Shown: positions 42,009 to 49,926 of the stretch, piece by piece
Numbering within the stretch: the first letter of the stretch is position 1
Layout: each line of letters starts with the position of its first letter
Source: Acidimicrobiales bacterium
GTDB lineage: Bacteria; Actinomycetota; Acidimicrobiia; Acidimicrobiales; VFJN01
Reading direction: 5' to 3'
Assembly (NCBI GenBank): GCA_035316325.1
Contig: DATHJB010000172.1
Location: 1-64,000 of the forward strand
Length of the DNA: 64,000 bases
The notes under the pieces: generated by a model
Seen by the model: only the letters and a program-made list of their open reading frames with translations
Told to the model about the DNA's origin: nothing
Database searches by the model: none
Made by a program: the position numbers and the translations under genes

Positions 42009-43589
42009 TCACGAGGTCATCCCGAGCGGCCGCGGGTCCCAGAACGGAGCGACGACCGAGAACGGGATCTCGTCGGCGCCCACCACCTTGTCGTTGGCGA
42101 GCCACATGGTGGCGGGCGAGCAGATCGGTACGTGGATGGGGCTCTCGGCCAGCTCCGCGTTGACGGCCCGGAAGGCATCCGCACGTTCCGTGGACTCCAG
42201 CGGCTGCTCCTTCGCCTCGTCGAGGAGGCCGGTGAGCTCGTCCGGCACCGGCCCGACGTTCTCGAGCAGGTAGCTGTCCATCGTGAAGCTGGCCTCGACG
42301 CCGGCCAGGATGGTGTTGACGTTCATGTCGTAGTCGCCCTGCCGCCACGTGGTGCGGATCTCGGTGGCGGGGATGGGGCTGATCGTCACGGTGATGCCGA
42401 TCTCCGCCAGCTGCTCCTGCACGACCTCGGCCACGGGCAGCAGCACCGGGGAGTCGCCCACGAGCAGCGAGAGCTCGAGGTCCTCCGCGCCGGCGTCCTC
42501 GAGCAGCGTCTGCGCCTCGTCGACGTCGTAGGCGATCGCCTCGTCGAGGGCCGCGTCGTACCCGAGCGCCGCCGAGCCGAGGGGTTGGACCGTCGGCGCG
42601 CACTTGCCGGCATGCAGCGCGGTGCTGATCGCCTGCCGGTCGATAGCCAGGCTGATCGCCCGACGGACGTCGGGATCGTCGAGGCCGGGCGTGCTCGTGT
42701 TGAGGTACAGGCCCTGCGGGCTCATGGTCTCGTACTCGAACAGGTCGGCGGTCGGGCCTTCGGCGAGCGCCTCGGCGTCGTTGTACTGGCTGGCCCGCAC
42801 CAGGACGACGTCCAGCTGGCCCGCCCGGAACGCATTGAGCCGCTGGGTGTCGTCCAGGATCGTGTGCACCTCGTAGCGCGCCACCTTCGGCACCTCGGGG
42901 TCCCAGTAGTCGTCGTTCCGGACGAACACCTGCGTCAGGTTGTCGCTGTCGCCCGCCGCGAACGTGTAGGGCCCTGACCCGGCCGGCTCGGTGATCGTGG
43001 GCTCCTCGGCGCTCGCCGGGTTGACGATCATCCCCGCGTGCTGCGCCAGGGCGTAGGGCAGCGAGACCCGGTCGCCCGTCGGGCCCGTGAGACGAACCCG
43101 CACGTGCGAGGCATCGACCACGTCGACGCCGGCCACCGAGCTCAGCTGCGACGCCACGGTCGAGCCCTCCAGTGACTGGGCCCGCTCGAGGCTCGCCTTC
43201 ACCGCCTCGGCGTCGAGGGGCGTGCCGTCGTGGAAGACGACGTCGGTGCGCAGGGTCAGGTCCAGGTGGGCCGCATCCGAGGCCATCTCCCACTCGGTCG
43301 CCACCATGGGCTCGAGCTTCATGTCGGCATCGAGGTAGAGCAGCCGGTCGTACACGAGCGAGTGCGGCACGAAGTCGCCGCCGACGTTCGTGGGCATGTG
43401 CGGGTCCCAGTTGGTCGAGCCGCCCGCCCAGGCCGCACGCAGGGTGCCGTTCTCGTCCAGCTCCACTGATGCGTCTGACGATCCCTCCGACGAGCCCGGC
43501 TCGGCGGCGTCGTCATCACCGCCACCACACGCGGCCGCCGCCGCCACCAGGACCGCACAGATCGCAACGTTGCGACGGATTCCCGTCAT
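42009..43589 (-). CDS. Extracellular solute-binding lipoprotein, family 5 (DppA/OppA-like)
   Basis: 526 aa from ATG 43589 (a TTG is one codon upstream), with GGGGGAGGG before it. N-terminal signal peptide with lipobox AAAACG; the Cys at about position 21 would be lipid-modified, followed by a Gly/Asp/Ser-rich linker. Family-5 body: NWDPHMPTNVGGDFVPHSLVYDRLLYLD, VVFHDGTPLDAEAVKASLERA, GSGPYTF, DDPDVRRAISLAIDRQAI. Captures peptides, nickel complexes, opines or other bulky solutes; the specificity is unknown. First gene of a long minus-strand operon running through transporter, propeller and CoA enzymes, suggesting that the imported solute is degraded by those enzymes. Confidence 0.93.
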   Translation of the reverse strand: MTGIRRNVAICAVLVAAAAACGGGDDDAAEPGSSEGSSDASVELDENGTLRAAWAGGSTNWDPHMPTNVGGDFVPHSLVYDRLLYLDADMKLEPMVATEWEMASDAAHLDLTLRTDVVFHDGTPLDAEAVKASLERAQSLEGSTVASQLSSVAGVDVVDASHVRVRLTGPTGDRVSLPYALAQHAGMIVNPASAEEPTITEPAGSGPYTFAAGDSDNLTQVFVRNDDYWDPEVPKVARYEVHTILDDTQRLNAFRAGQLDVVLVRASQYNDAEALAEGPTADLFEYETMSPQGLYLNTSTPGLDDPDVRRAISLAIDRQAISTALHAGKCAPTVQPLGSAALGYDAALDEAIAYDVDEAQTLLEDAGAEDLELSLLVGDSPVLLPVAEVVQEQLAEIGITVTISPIPATEIRTTWRQGDYDMNVNTILAGVEASFTMDSYLLENVGPVPDELTGLLDEAKEQPLESTERADAFRAVNAELAESPIHVPICSPATMWLANDKVVGADEIPFSVVAPFWDPRPLGMTS

Positions 43590-43671
43590 CAAGACCCTCC
43601 CCCTCTATCCGGGCATGCCCCGCCCGACGTAAGTGGAGCATCAGACAACCACTCTCCGCACTGACTGTCAA

Positions 43672-43687
43672 CCGATCGTTCGTTAGG
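43672..43687. promoter_or_regulatory. Palindromic TetR-type operator, copy 6
   Basis: CCGATCGTTCGTTAGG between the binding-protein gene (minus) and the TetR gene (plus). Continues into TAGGCT, a fair -10 match for the plus strand. Confidence 0.62.
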
Positions 43688-43727
43688 CTGAGATCGCTTG
43701 ACGCCGGCCGGTGCCGCACATCAAACT

Positions 43728-43740
43728 GAACGATCGTTCG
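43728..43740. promoter_or_regulatory. Palindromic TetR-type operator, copy 7
   Basis: GAACGATCGTTCG, whose first 12 bases are a perfect palindrome, 44 bases before the TetR start. Second site in the same intergenic region, as is common for autoregulated TetR genes. Confidence 0.6.
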
Positions 43741-43783
43741 TACGGTTCGGTCGCGCAGTCCACCCGGCGAGGGGAGACCCAAC

Positions 43784-44416
43784 GTGGGCAGATCCAGCAC
43801 ATCGAACGGCCTCGAGAGCTACTCCGAACGGGTCGAGGAGATCCTGACGACCGCCACGACGCTGTTCTCCGAGCTCGGGTACCGAGGGGTCGGGATCCGC
43901 CGGATCGCCGACGCGGTCGGCGTGCAGCCGTCGTCGCTGTACCACCACGTCCCGGGCAAGGAGGAGCTCCTCTACCGCATCGCTCTCCGGGCCACGACCG
44001 AGTTCATCGACGCGCACCCGCCGGCGCTCGAGACAGACACGGACGTACCGCAGACGCTCCGCTCGCTGGTCCGCGCCCACGTCGTGTACTTCGGCAGGAA
44101 CAAGCTCGCGCAGCAGGTGGCCGAGCGGGAGCTACGAGAGCTGTCGCCCGAGCACTTCGAGGAGGTCAGGCGACGCCAGCGACAGTGGCTCGACAGCCTG
44201 ACCACGTTGGTCGAGCGCGGCCAGCGGGAGGGCACGCTGCGCGTCGCCAACCCCCGGATCGCCACTCGGGCGATGCTCGACATGCTGAACCACTTCAACC
44301 GCTGGTACGAGTCCCGTCCGGGGCTCCGGCTCGACGACCTCGCGGACCTCTACGCCGACCTCGTCGTCGACGGCCTGCTGCAGGCCATGCCGACTCCGTC
44401 GGGCGCCGGTCGATGA
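43784..44416 (+). CDS. TetR-family regulator, paralogue 2 of 3
   Basis: 210 aa from GTG 43784 with GAGGGGAG upstream. Helix-turn-helix: LFSELGYRGVGIRRIADAVGVQPSSLYHHVPGKEELLYRIAL. C-terminal domain: HVVYFGRNKLAQQVAERELRELSPEHFEEVRRRQRQWLDSL ... MLDMLNHFNRWYES, nearly the same as paralogues 1 and 3. Two palindromic operators lie upstream, facing the peptide-transporter operon on the other strand, so it probably represses itself and that operon. The stop overlaps the SDR start (ATGA). Confidence 0.93.
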   Translation: MGRSSTSNGLESYSERVEEILTTATTLFSELGYRGVGIRRIADAVGVQPSSLYHHVPGKEELLYRIALRATTEFIDAHPPALETDTDVPQTLRSLVRAHVVYFGRNKLAQQVAERELRELSPEHFEEVRRRQRQWLDSLTTLVERGQREGTLRVANPRIATRAMLDMLNHFNRWYESRPGLRLDDLADLYADLVVDGLLQAMPTPSGAGR

Positions 44417-45246
44417 CCCCCAAGCCCGCCGCGTTCGACCTCGACGGCCGCGTCGCCGTCGTGACCGGTGGCAGTGCCGGGATCGGCCTCGGGATCGCCC
44501 GCACCCTCGGAGCCGCCGGCGCGACGGTCGCCATCTGGGCCCGGGACGAAGACCGCCTGGCACGGGCCACGGAGTCCCTGACGCAGGACGGCATCGCGAC
44601 GGTGCCCGCCCGCTGTGACGTCACCGTCGAGGACGACGTGGAACGCGCCATGGAGACCACCATCGGAGCGGCCGGGCCCCCGGACGTGCTCGTCGCGAAC
44701 GCAGGCCTCCAGTCGACGCGGGTCCCGTTCGTGGACACGTCGGTCGAGCTGTGGGAGCGCTCGCTGCGCGGCAACCTCACCTCGGCGTTCATCTGCTTCC
44801 GCGCCGCGGCGCGGCAGATGATCGCCCGGGGATCCGGCGGCTCGCTGATCGCGGTCTCGTCGGCGGCCGCCCTGCAGGCATCACCGCTCATCCACCAGTA
44901 CGCCGCGGCGAAGGCCGGGCTCCATGCCCTGGTCCGCGCGGTCGCCCACGAGCTGGCACCGGCGGGGATCCGCTGCAACGCGCTGGTGCCCGGCTTCACC
45001 GAGAGCGAACGCCTCGTCGCCGCCGACCTGACCGACCAGAAGCGGGCGGTCAGCCTGGCGTCGATCCCCGCCGGTCGCTTCGGCCTGCCCGAGGACCTCG
45101 GCATGGCGGCGCTCTACCTGGCCGACCCCGCGCTGCGCTACCAGACGGGAGGGATGCTGGTCGTCGACGGCGGCCTGTCGACCATGGCCGCGCACAACGC
45201 GGCCGCCGCCGGGTGGGACGCGTCCCGCCGCGCCGGCACCGGGTGA
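44413..45246 (+). CDS. SDR-family dehydrogenase/reductase
   Basis: 277 aa from ATG 44413. TGGSAGIG cofactor loop, WARDEDR after strand 2, NAGLQ, catalytic AVSSAAALQASPLIHQYAAAKAGL with Ser, Tyr and Lys all in place, C-terminal VVDGGLS plus a 20-residue tail. FabG-like; oxidises or reduces a hydroxy/keto intermediate. Co-transcribed with the TetR gene and the MDR oxidoreductase. Confidence 0.9.
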   Translation: MTPKPAAFDLDGRVAVVTGGSAGIGLGIARTLGAAGATVAIWARDEDRLARATESLTQDGIATVPARCDVTVEDDVERAMETTIGAAGPPDVLVANAGLQSTRVPFVDTSVELWERSLRGNLTSAFICFRAAARQMIARGSGGSLIAVSSAAALQASPLIHQYAAAKAGLHALVRAVAHELAPAGIRCNALVPGFTESERLVAADLTDQKRAVSLASIPAGRFGLPEDLGMAALYLADPALRYQTGGMLVVDGGLSTMAAHNAAAAGWDASRRAGTG

Positions 45247-46226
45247 GCAGGCGCCCGGAGATGTTCGCCGTCTACGCATCCGAGCCGAACGCCGACGCAC
45301 CGCTCGCGTCACTCCGGATCGGCGAGCGGCCCGCACCCGTCCCCCCGCCGGGCTGGGTGCGCGTGCAGGTCACAGCCGCAAGCCTCAACATGCACGACAT
45401 CTGGACCCTGCGCGGGGTGGGCATAACGCCCGACCAGTTCCCGATGATCCTCGGCTGCGACGGGGTCGGGACGCTGGACGACGGGACGGAGGTCGTCATC
45501 TACCCCGTCGTCAACGCCCCGGAGTGGCGCGGCGACGAGACGCTCGACCCGGGCCGGAAGCTGCTCACCGAGCAGGCTCAAGGGACGTTCGCCGACGTCG
45601 TCGTCGTACCTGCCGGCAACGTGCTGCCCAAGCCCCCGTCCCTGTCCTCCGCGCAGGCCGCGGTCATGGGCACTGCATGGCTCACCGCCTACCGCATGCT
45701 GTTCACGAAGGCACGACTCCGCCCCGGCCAGCGCATGCTGGTGCAGGGCGCGTCGGGAGGCGTGTCCACGGCACTCGTCCAGTTGGGGCGCGCCGCAGGG
45801 TTCCACGTGTGGGTGACCGGGCGATCGCCCGAGAAGCGAGCGCTGGCGGAACGCCTCGGTGCCCACGAGACCTTCCAGACCGGCGAGCGCCTTCCCGGCA
45901 GGGTGGATGCGGTCTTCGAGAGCGTCGGGGCGGCGACGTGGTCACACTCCCTGCGTTCGCTGCGCCCCGGCGGGGCCGTCATCTGCTGCGGCGCCACGAG
46001 CGGCCCCAACCCGCCGGCCGACCTGCAACGGCTCTTCTTCCTCCAGCTCCGGGTCGAAGGATCGACGATGGGCACCCGTCAGGAGCTGGCGGACCTCCTG
46101 GACTTCGCCGCGAGCGCCGGGCTGGGCCCCGAGATCGGCCGGGAGCTGCCCATGGTCGAGGCGGAGGAGGGCTTCCGTTCGATGATCGCCGGAGAGACGG
46201 CGGGCAAGGTCGTCTTCCATCGATGA
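45243..46226 (+). CDS. MDR-superfamily (quinone oxidoreductase-like) dehydrogenase
   Basis: 327 aa from GTG 45243 (GTGA overlap); an ATG at 45261 is an alternative. GroES-like domain (PPPGWVRVQVTAASLNMHDIWTLRG, ILGCDGVGTL) followed by a Rossmann domain with VQGASGGVSTALVQLGRAAGFHVWVTGRSPEKRALAERLGA. The MDR fold is clear. Zinc ligands of the alcohol-dehydrogenase branch are not obvious, favouring the zinc-free quinone oxidoreductase / enoyl reductase branch. NADPH-dependent reduction of a quinone, enone or enoyl thioester is expected. Confidence 0.88.
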   Translation: MSRRPEMFAVYASEPNADAPLASLRIGERPAPVPPPGWVRVQVTAASLNMHDIWTLRGVGITPDQFPMILGCDGVGTLDDGTEVVIYPVVNAPEWRGDETLDPGRKLLTEQAQGTFADVVVVPAGNVLPKPPSLSSAQAAVMGTAWLTAYRMLFTKARLRPGQRMLVQGASGGVSTALVQLGRAAGFHVWVTGRSPEKRALAERLGAHETFQTGERLPGRVDAVFESVGAATWSHSLRSLRPGGAVICCGATSGPNPPADLQRLFFLQLRVEGSTMGTRQELADLLDFAASAGLGPEIGRELPMVEAEEGFRSMIAGETAGKVVFHR

Positions 46227-46263
46227 GCCGCACCGGTCCGGACCTACGACGAAGGAGAACACC

Positions 46264-46578
46264 GTGGCGATCCAGCTCCGAACGGGAGGCCGAGTGCGCT
46301 CGGCGACATGCACCGCCGAGTTCATCGTGGTGAAGGCGCCGGCGGAGCCCGTCGACCTGCGCTGCGGCGGCGAGCCCGTCATCGCCGGGGTCGTGCGACA
46401 GGACGTCACCGGCAGCCCCGGGACGGCCGTCGACGGGGGCTCGTCGATCGGGAAGCGGTACGTCGACGCCACCGGCGCCATCGAGGTGCTGTGCACGAAG
46501 TCGGGGCCGTCGGCGCTGTCCACGGCCGGCGAACCGCTCGTGGTCAAGGGCGCCAAGCCGCTGCCCTCGTCGGACTAG
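46264..46578 (+). CDS. Small conserved-looking protein of unknown function
   Basis: 104 aa from GTG 46264 with GAAGGAGAA upstream. No recognised family. Seen: three Cys (in SATCTAE, LRCGGEP, VLCTKSG), a Gly/Pro-rich beta-like sequence with no membrane segment or signal. IGKRYVDATGAIEVLCTKSG resembles a short beta barrel with a possible metal or thiol site. It lies directly before an acyl-CoA synthetase pseudogene, and I have the impression that this kind of protein travels with such synthetases, but cannot verify it. Good ribosome site and codon use argue that it is a real gene. Confidence 0.65.
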   Translation: MAIQLRTGGRVRSATCTAEFIVVKAPAEPVDLRCGGEPVIAGVVRQDVTGSPGTAVDGGSSIGKRYVDATGAIEVLCTKSGPSALSTAGEPLVVKGAKPLPSSD

Positions 46579-46588
46579 GGCACGGGTC

Positions 46589-47383
46589 GTGCGCCTCGAG
46601 CTGCTGCTGCAGATGGCCGCCGACGGCGTGGGCGAGCGCGTGGCCGTCGGGCCGCCGCCGTGTTCGCCGGCCGGGCCGCTGAGCGGGTCGCCCTGGTCGA
46701 CCTGAGCTCCGAGGCCGTGCCGATCGCGCTGTTCGGGTCCGCCCTGGAACCTCGCCGCCTACGTCCTCGCCACCGTCGAGTTCGCGTCCGCCGGCGAGGA
46801 CGAGGCGGCGATCGTCGGCGTACCGCCCTACCACATCGCCGGCATCTCGTCGGTGCTGACGTCGACGTACTCGGGCCGGCGCGGCGAGATCTGGGTCCGG
46901 GGCGAGCAGGTCTCCGGCGAGTACCTCGGTCCGGACGCCGGCGGGCCCGGCGACGGCTGGTTCCCCACCCGCGACGCCGGGCACGTCGACGAGGCCGGCT
47001 ACCTCTTCGTGCACGGTCGGTTGGACGACGTCATCGTGCGCGGCGGTGAGAACCTCTCGCCCGGCGAGATCGAGAGCGTCCTGCTCCAACATCCGCAGGT
47101 GCAGGCCGCGGCCGTCGTCGGCATCACGGACGCGGAGTGGGGCGAGAAGGTCGTCGGAGCAGTCGTTCCTGCCGACGGGGTGGCCGTGGACGAGGACGAG
47201 CTGCGCGCCTTCGTCCGGGCCCGCCTGCGGTCGACGAAGACGCCGGAGCACATCCAGGTCCGCACCGGGCTGCCGTTCAACGAGACCGGGAAGCTCCTCC
47301 GCCGCGTCCTGCGCACGGAGCTGGCCCAGGTCTTCGGGACCGCGGGTGCGGAGCCTCGGTCAGGTCGTCAGGACACCCGGTAG
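46589..47383 (+). pseudogene. Acyl-CoA synthetase (FadD-like), decayed by internal deletions
   Basis: Ordered scraps of one adenylate-forming ligase survive in two frames. 46589-46651 encodes the N-terminal LELLLQMAADGVGERVAVG. From about 46654, in another frame, comes AAVFAGRAAERVALVDLSSEAVPIALFGSAL. From 46748, back in the first frame, comes NLAAYVLATVEFASAGEDEAAIVGVPPYHIAGISSVLTSTYSGRR, which jumps straight to GEIWVRGEQVSGEYLG. The intact C-terminal part follows (GRLDDVIVRGGENLSPGEIESVL ... FNETGKLLRRVLR). The phosphate loop and most of the core are missing, so it cannot be an active ligase. The C-terminal piece alone could be read as 176 aa from GTG 46853. Several deletions look like natural decay; an assembly fault is less likely but possible. 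Confidence 0.82.
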
Positions 47384-48364
47384 CCGGCCCTGTCCGACGT
47401 GGGAGGCGATCTCGGCGCGGAGCCAGGTCCGGTCCTCGTCCGAGAACTCGAGGGTGAGCGGGCGGGCCGGCCCACCGACCATGCCGATCTCGTCCTGCCA
47501 CGCCTTGATGCCCGCGCACGGGTGCTCCTCGCGCCCGAAGGGCCGGTCGAAGAGCGGTGCGTAGATGCGCAGCCAGGAGCTCACCAGGGGAGCGAGGTCG
47601 CGCTCGTAGATGCGGCGTGCCTCGTCGAGCCGGCCCTGCACGCTGAGGTCGTACATCTCCCGCACGGGCGTCCAGCCCGGGGTCTGGAGCATGTAGTTGC
47701 CCGACGTCGGCGACATCATCACGATGCCCGCCTCCGCGTACGCGGGCCAGTCGGTCACGCTGCCGGCCGACACGACGATGCGGTCACCGATCGCCTCGTT
47801 GACCTTCACGACGTGGTCGACGCTCTGGTCGTGGCCCTTCATGCAGCAGACGTTGGGGAGGTCGACGATGCGGTCCTCGAGCTCCGGCGGCAGGATGTAG
47901 CCCGCATGGGGTGTGTTGTAGAGCATCACGCCCATGTCGCCGGCGGCCTCGCACACGAGCTCGAAGAACCGGTAGATGGTCCCGTCGCTCTTCGCCCACT
48001 CGAACGGCACGTTGACCATGGCCAGGTCACAGCCCACCTGCGCGCAGTGCGAGACGAGGTCGAGCAACTCCGGGAGCGTCTCGTGGACCGGGTACGCGTA
48101 GGAGACCACGCCCGCCGCCCGGGCTTCCTCCGCGAGGATCTCGTGCACCCGCTTCCGCTCGTCGACCGTCAGGGTGTAGGGCTCCCCCAGCGGCCCGCCG
48201 GCCCCGAGGCCGTCGGCCGACAGCTCGACACAGCGACGCAGGTTGTGCCGCAGACCCTCCTCGTCGAGCGCCGAGAGGTCCGGGGTGAACGGCGTCGTGT
48301 TGCCGAAGAACAGACCGGCGCACCGCTCGCGGGCCCATTCCTTGCGCTCGCTTGCCTTGACCAT
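47360..48364 (-). CDS. DapA-family aldolase/lyase
   Basis: 334 aa from ATG 48364 with GGAGGGAGA upstream. Dihydrodipicolinate-synthase-like barrel: LFFGNTTPFTPDLSALDEEGLRHNLRRCVE, GAGGPLGEPYTLTVDERKRV in place of the GTTGE loop, catalytic Tyr149 (LYNTPHAGY) and Schiff-base Lys176 (CCMKGHDQS). It forms an imine with a keto acid to make or break a carbon-carbon bond; many relatives are retro-aldolases or hydratase-aldolases of aromatic catabolism. It follows the MmgE/PrpD gene by 20 bases. The 3' end overlaps the pseudogene end by 24 bases. Confidence 0.88.
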   Translation of the reverse strand: MVKASERKEWARERCAGLFFGNTTPFTPDLSALDEEGLRHNLRRCVELSADGLGAGGPLGEPYTLTVDERKRVHEILAEEARAAGVVSYAYPVHETLPELLDLVSHCAQVGCDLAMVNVPFEWAKSDGTIYRFFELVCEAAGDMGVMLYNTPHAGYILPPELEDRIVDLPNVCCMKGHDQSVDHVVKVNEAIGDRIVVSAGSVTDWPAYAEAGIVMMSPTSGNYMLQTPGWTPVREMYDLSVQGRLDEARRIYERDLAPLVSSWLRIYAPLFDRPFGREEHPCAGIKAWQDEIGMVGGPARPLTLEFSDEDRTWLRAEIASHVGQGRLPGVLTT

Positions 48365-48384
48365 GCTTCTCCCTCCAGGGGCGC

Positions 48385-49833
48385 TCAGGCGGTGAGGAGT
48401 CGGACCACGTCGGCGACCGTGCCGTCCCCGTCGAGGCCGAAGACCGCGGCCGACGCCGCCTCGACGTCCGCCGACGGCAGCACGCGACGGGTCAGGTGGG
48501 CGAACTTCTCGACGACCTTCTCGTCCGGGAGGTTGGCGCTGACCGACCAGATCTCGGCGGTCCCGTGGAGCGACCGGCCGCCGCGCAGCCGGATCTCGAC
48601 GTTCGACCCGAAGCGCATCGGCCACTCCTGCTCGAACCCGCGCTCCAGATCGTCCGACCCGACGATGCGCACGCGCTGCGACAGAGCGCGCCGCGGGGCG
48701 TCGTCGACCTTGTCGTCGGTGTAGAGGTCGAGGAAGTACGGATCGTCCGCCAGCTCGTCGTGGTAGGCGAGGACGGCCGCCGTGACGTAGGGAACGCTCA
48801 CCTTCGCGGCGACCCCCGTGCGGGGGTCGGGATCGGTCATCATCGGCCTCGTCCCGCGGTGGTTGGTCTCGACGACGATCTCCGCGACGTCCTCCGGCCG
48901 GATCGCCGGCTGGCCCTCGAGGGCGTCGAGCATGGCGTCCGCGGCCGACTGGGTCATCCCGGCAGTCTGGTGGAGCTTGAAGTGCAGGCCGCCGGAGCTG
49001 ACCAGGTACTCGCTGCCGAGGTTGCGGAGGAGCAGCGAGGGCTCGTAGTCCTCGACGAGGACCGTGTAGTGGTCGTGCACGTCGGCGGGGCCGGTCACGC
49101 CGTGCGCCGCCATCTCCGCGTACGTCACCGCGGTGCTGTTCGAGAACCCCTGGTACAGGTCCTTCACGAGGCCGCCGTCCATGAACGAGCGGATGAGGCC
49201 GACCGCGGGCGTCATCGCCGTGGACATCGTGAGCGCGTGCTTCATCTCGTCGACGGTGAGCCCCAGGAGCCGCCCGGCGGCGGCGGTGGCGCCGTACACC
49301 CCGAAGGTCGGCACGGGGTGGAAGAGAGGGATGATCGACGTCCGCGTCTCGTCCTTCGCCGCGAACGTGGGCGAATCGGGATGGACCCGGACCGACAGCC
49401 CCGAGCGGATCGAGATCTCGTAGCCGACGACGAGCGCCGCCAGCAGCTCACGGCCGCTGGCCCCGGCCTTCTCGGCCACGGCGAGCGCCGCGGGCGGCAC
49501 GGCGTTGCCGGCGTGCATCGTCGCTCGGGTGAAGGACTCCGCCAGCTCGGTGGCGTGCACGTAGGTGCCGAAGGCGTAGGCGGCGTTGGAGGCGGTGGTC
49601 CGGAACCCGCCCGGAAGGACCGTGGCCTCCTCGGTGCCGCCCTGCTCCCGGAGCCACGAGAGGACCGCTCGGCTCGACGGCGCCTGCGAACCGATGATGC
49701 CGACACCGAGGCAGTCGAGGAGGCTGCGCTTCATGCGGTGCACGGCGTCGGCGGGCAGGTCGTCGAAGCGGGTCTCGACGGCGAACTCGGCCCAGGCCCT
49801 CGCGACGTTCGGCCTATCTCCGATGACTGTCAC
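48385..49833 (-). CDS. MmgE/PrpD family protein (2-methylcitrate dehydratase-like)
   Basis: 482 aa from GTG 49833 with GGAGG 9 bases upstream. Typical features: LLDCLGVGIIGSQAP, ASNAAYAFGTYVHATELAESF, HAGNAVPPAALAVAEKAGASGRELLAALVVGYEISIRSG, FHPVPTFGVYGATAAAGRLLGLT, long two-domain body and C-terminal VEIRLRGGRSLHGTAEIW. The family dehydrates 2-methylcitrate or decarboxylates itaconate-like acids; many members have unknown substrates. Coupled with a DapA-like lyase, suggesting dehydration then carbon-carbon cleavage of a polycarboxylate. The promoter segment is a duplicate of the thiolase promoter at 33.9 kb. Confidence 0.9.
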   Translation of the reverse strand: MTVIGDRPNVARAWAEFAVETRFDDLPADAVHRMKRSLLDCLGVGIIGSQAPSSRAVLSWLREQGGTEEATVLPGGFRTTASNAAYAFGTYVHATELAESFTRATMHAGNAVPPAALAVAEKAGASGRELLAALVVGYEISIRSGLSVRVHPDSPTFAAKDETRTSIIPLFHPVPTFGVYGATAAAGRLLGLTVDEMKHALTMSTAMTPAVGLIRSFMDGGLVKDLYQGFSNSTAVTYAEMAAHGVTGPADVHDHYTVLVEDYEPSLLLRNLGSEYLVSSGGLHFKLHQTAGMTQSAADAMLDALEGQPAIRPEDVAEIVVETNHRGTRPMMTDPDPRTGVAAKVSVPYVTAAVLAYHDELADDPYFLDLYTDDKVDDAPRRALSQRVRIVGSDDLERGFEQEWPMRFGSNVEIRLRGGRSLHGTAEIWSVSANLPDEKVVEKFAHLTRRVLPSADVEAASAAVFGLDGDGTVADVVRLLTA

Positions 49834-49840
49834 CCTGTCA

Positions 49841-49922
49841 TGCCTCCATCCTCCCTACCGAACGATCGATCGGTACTCCCGGCATTGAACGAGCCGCGCC
49901 CGACGTTTGTCAAGCGGACGGC
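49841..49922. repeat. Duplicated promoter cassette, copy B
   Basis: Matches 33919-34000 over about 82 bases in direct orientation, with a few substitutions and one single-base indel. Includes a palindromic operator at 49857. Upstream of the MmgE/PrpD gene. Confidence 0.85.
49857..49874. promoter_or_regulatory. Palindromic TetR-type operator, copy 8
   Basis: ACCGAACGATCGATCGGT, identical to copy 5, inside the duplicated cassette. Faces the MmgE/PrpD start, with TAGGGA next to it on the minus strand. Confidence 0.65.
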
Positions 49923-49926
49923 CGGG

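Noticed and set aside
46853-47383. Independent 176 aa gene
   Set aside because: It is the C-terminal part of an acyl-CoA synthetase in frame with upstream scraps of the same protein; treated as a pseudogene segment.
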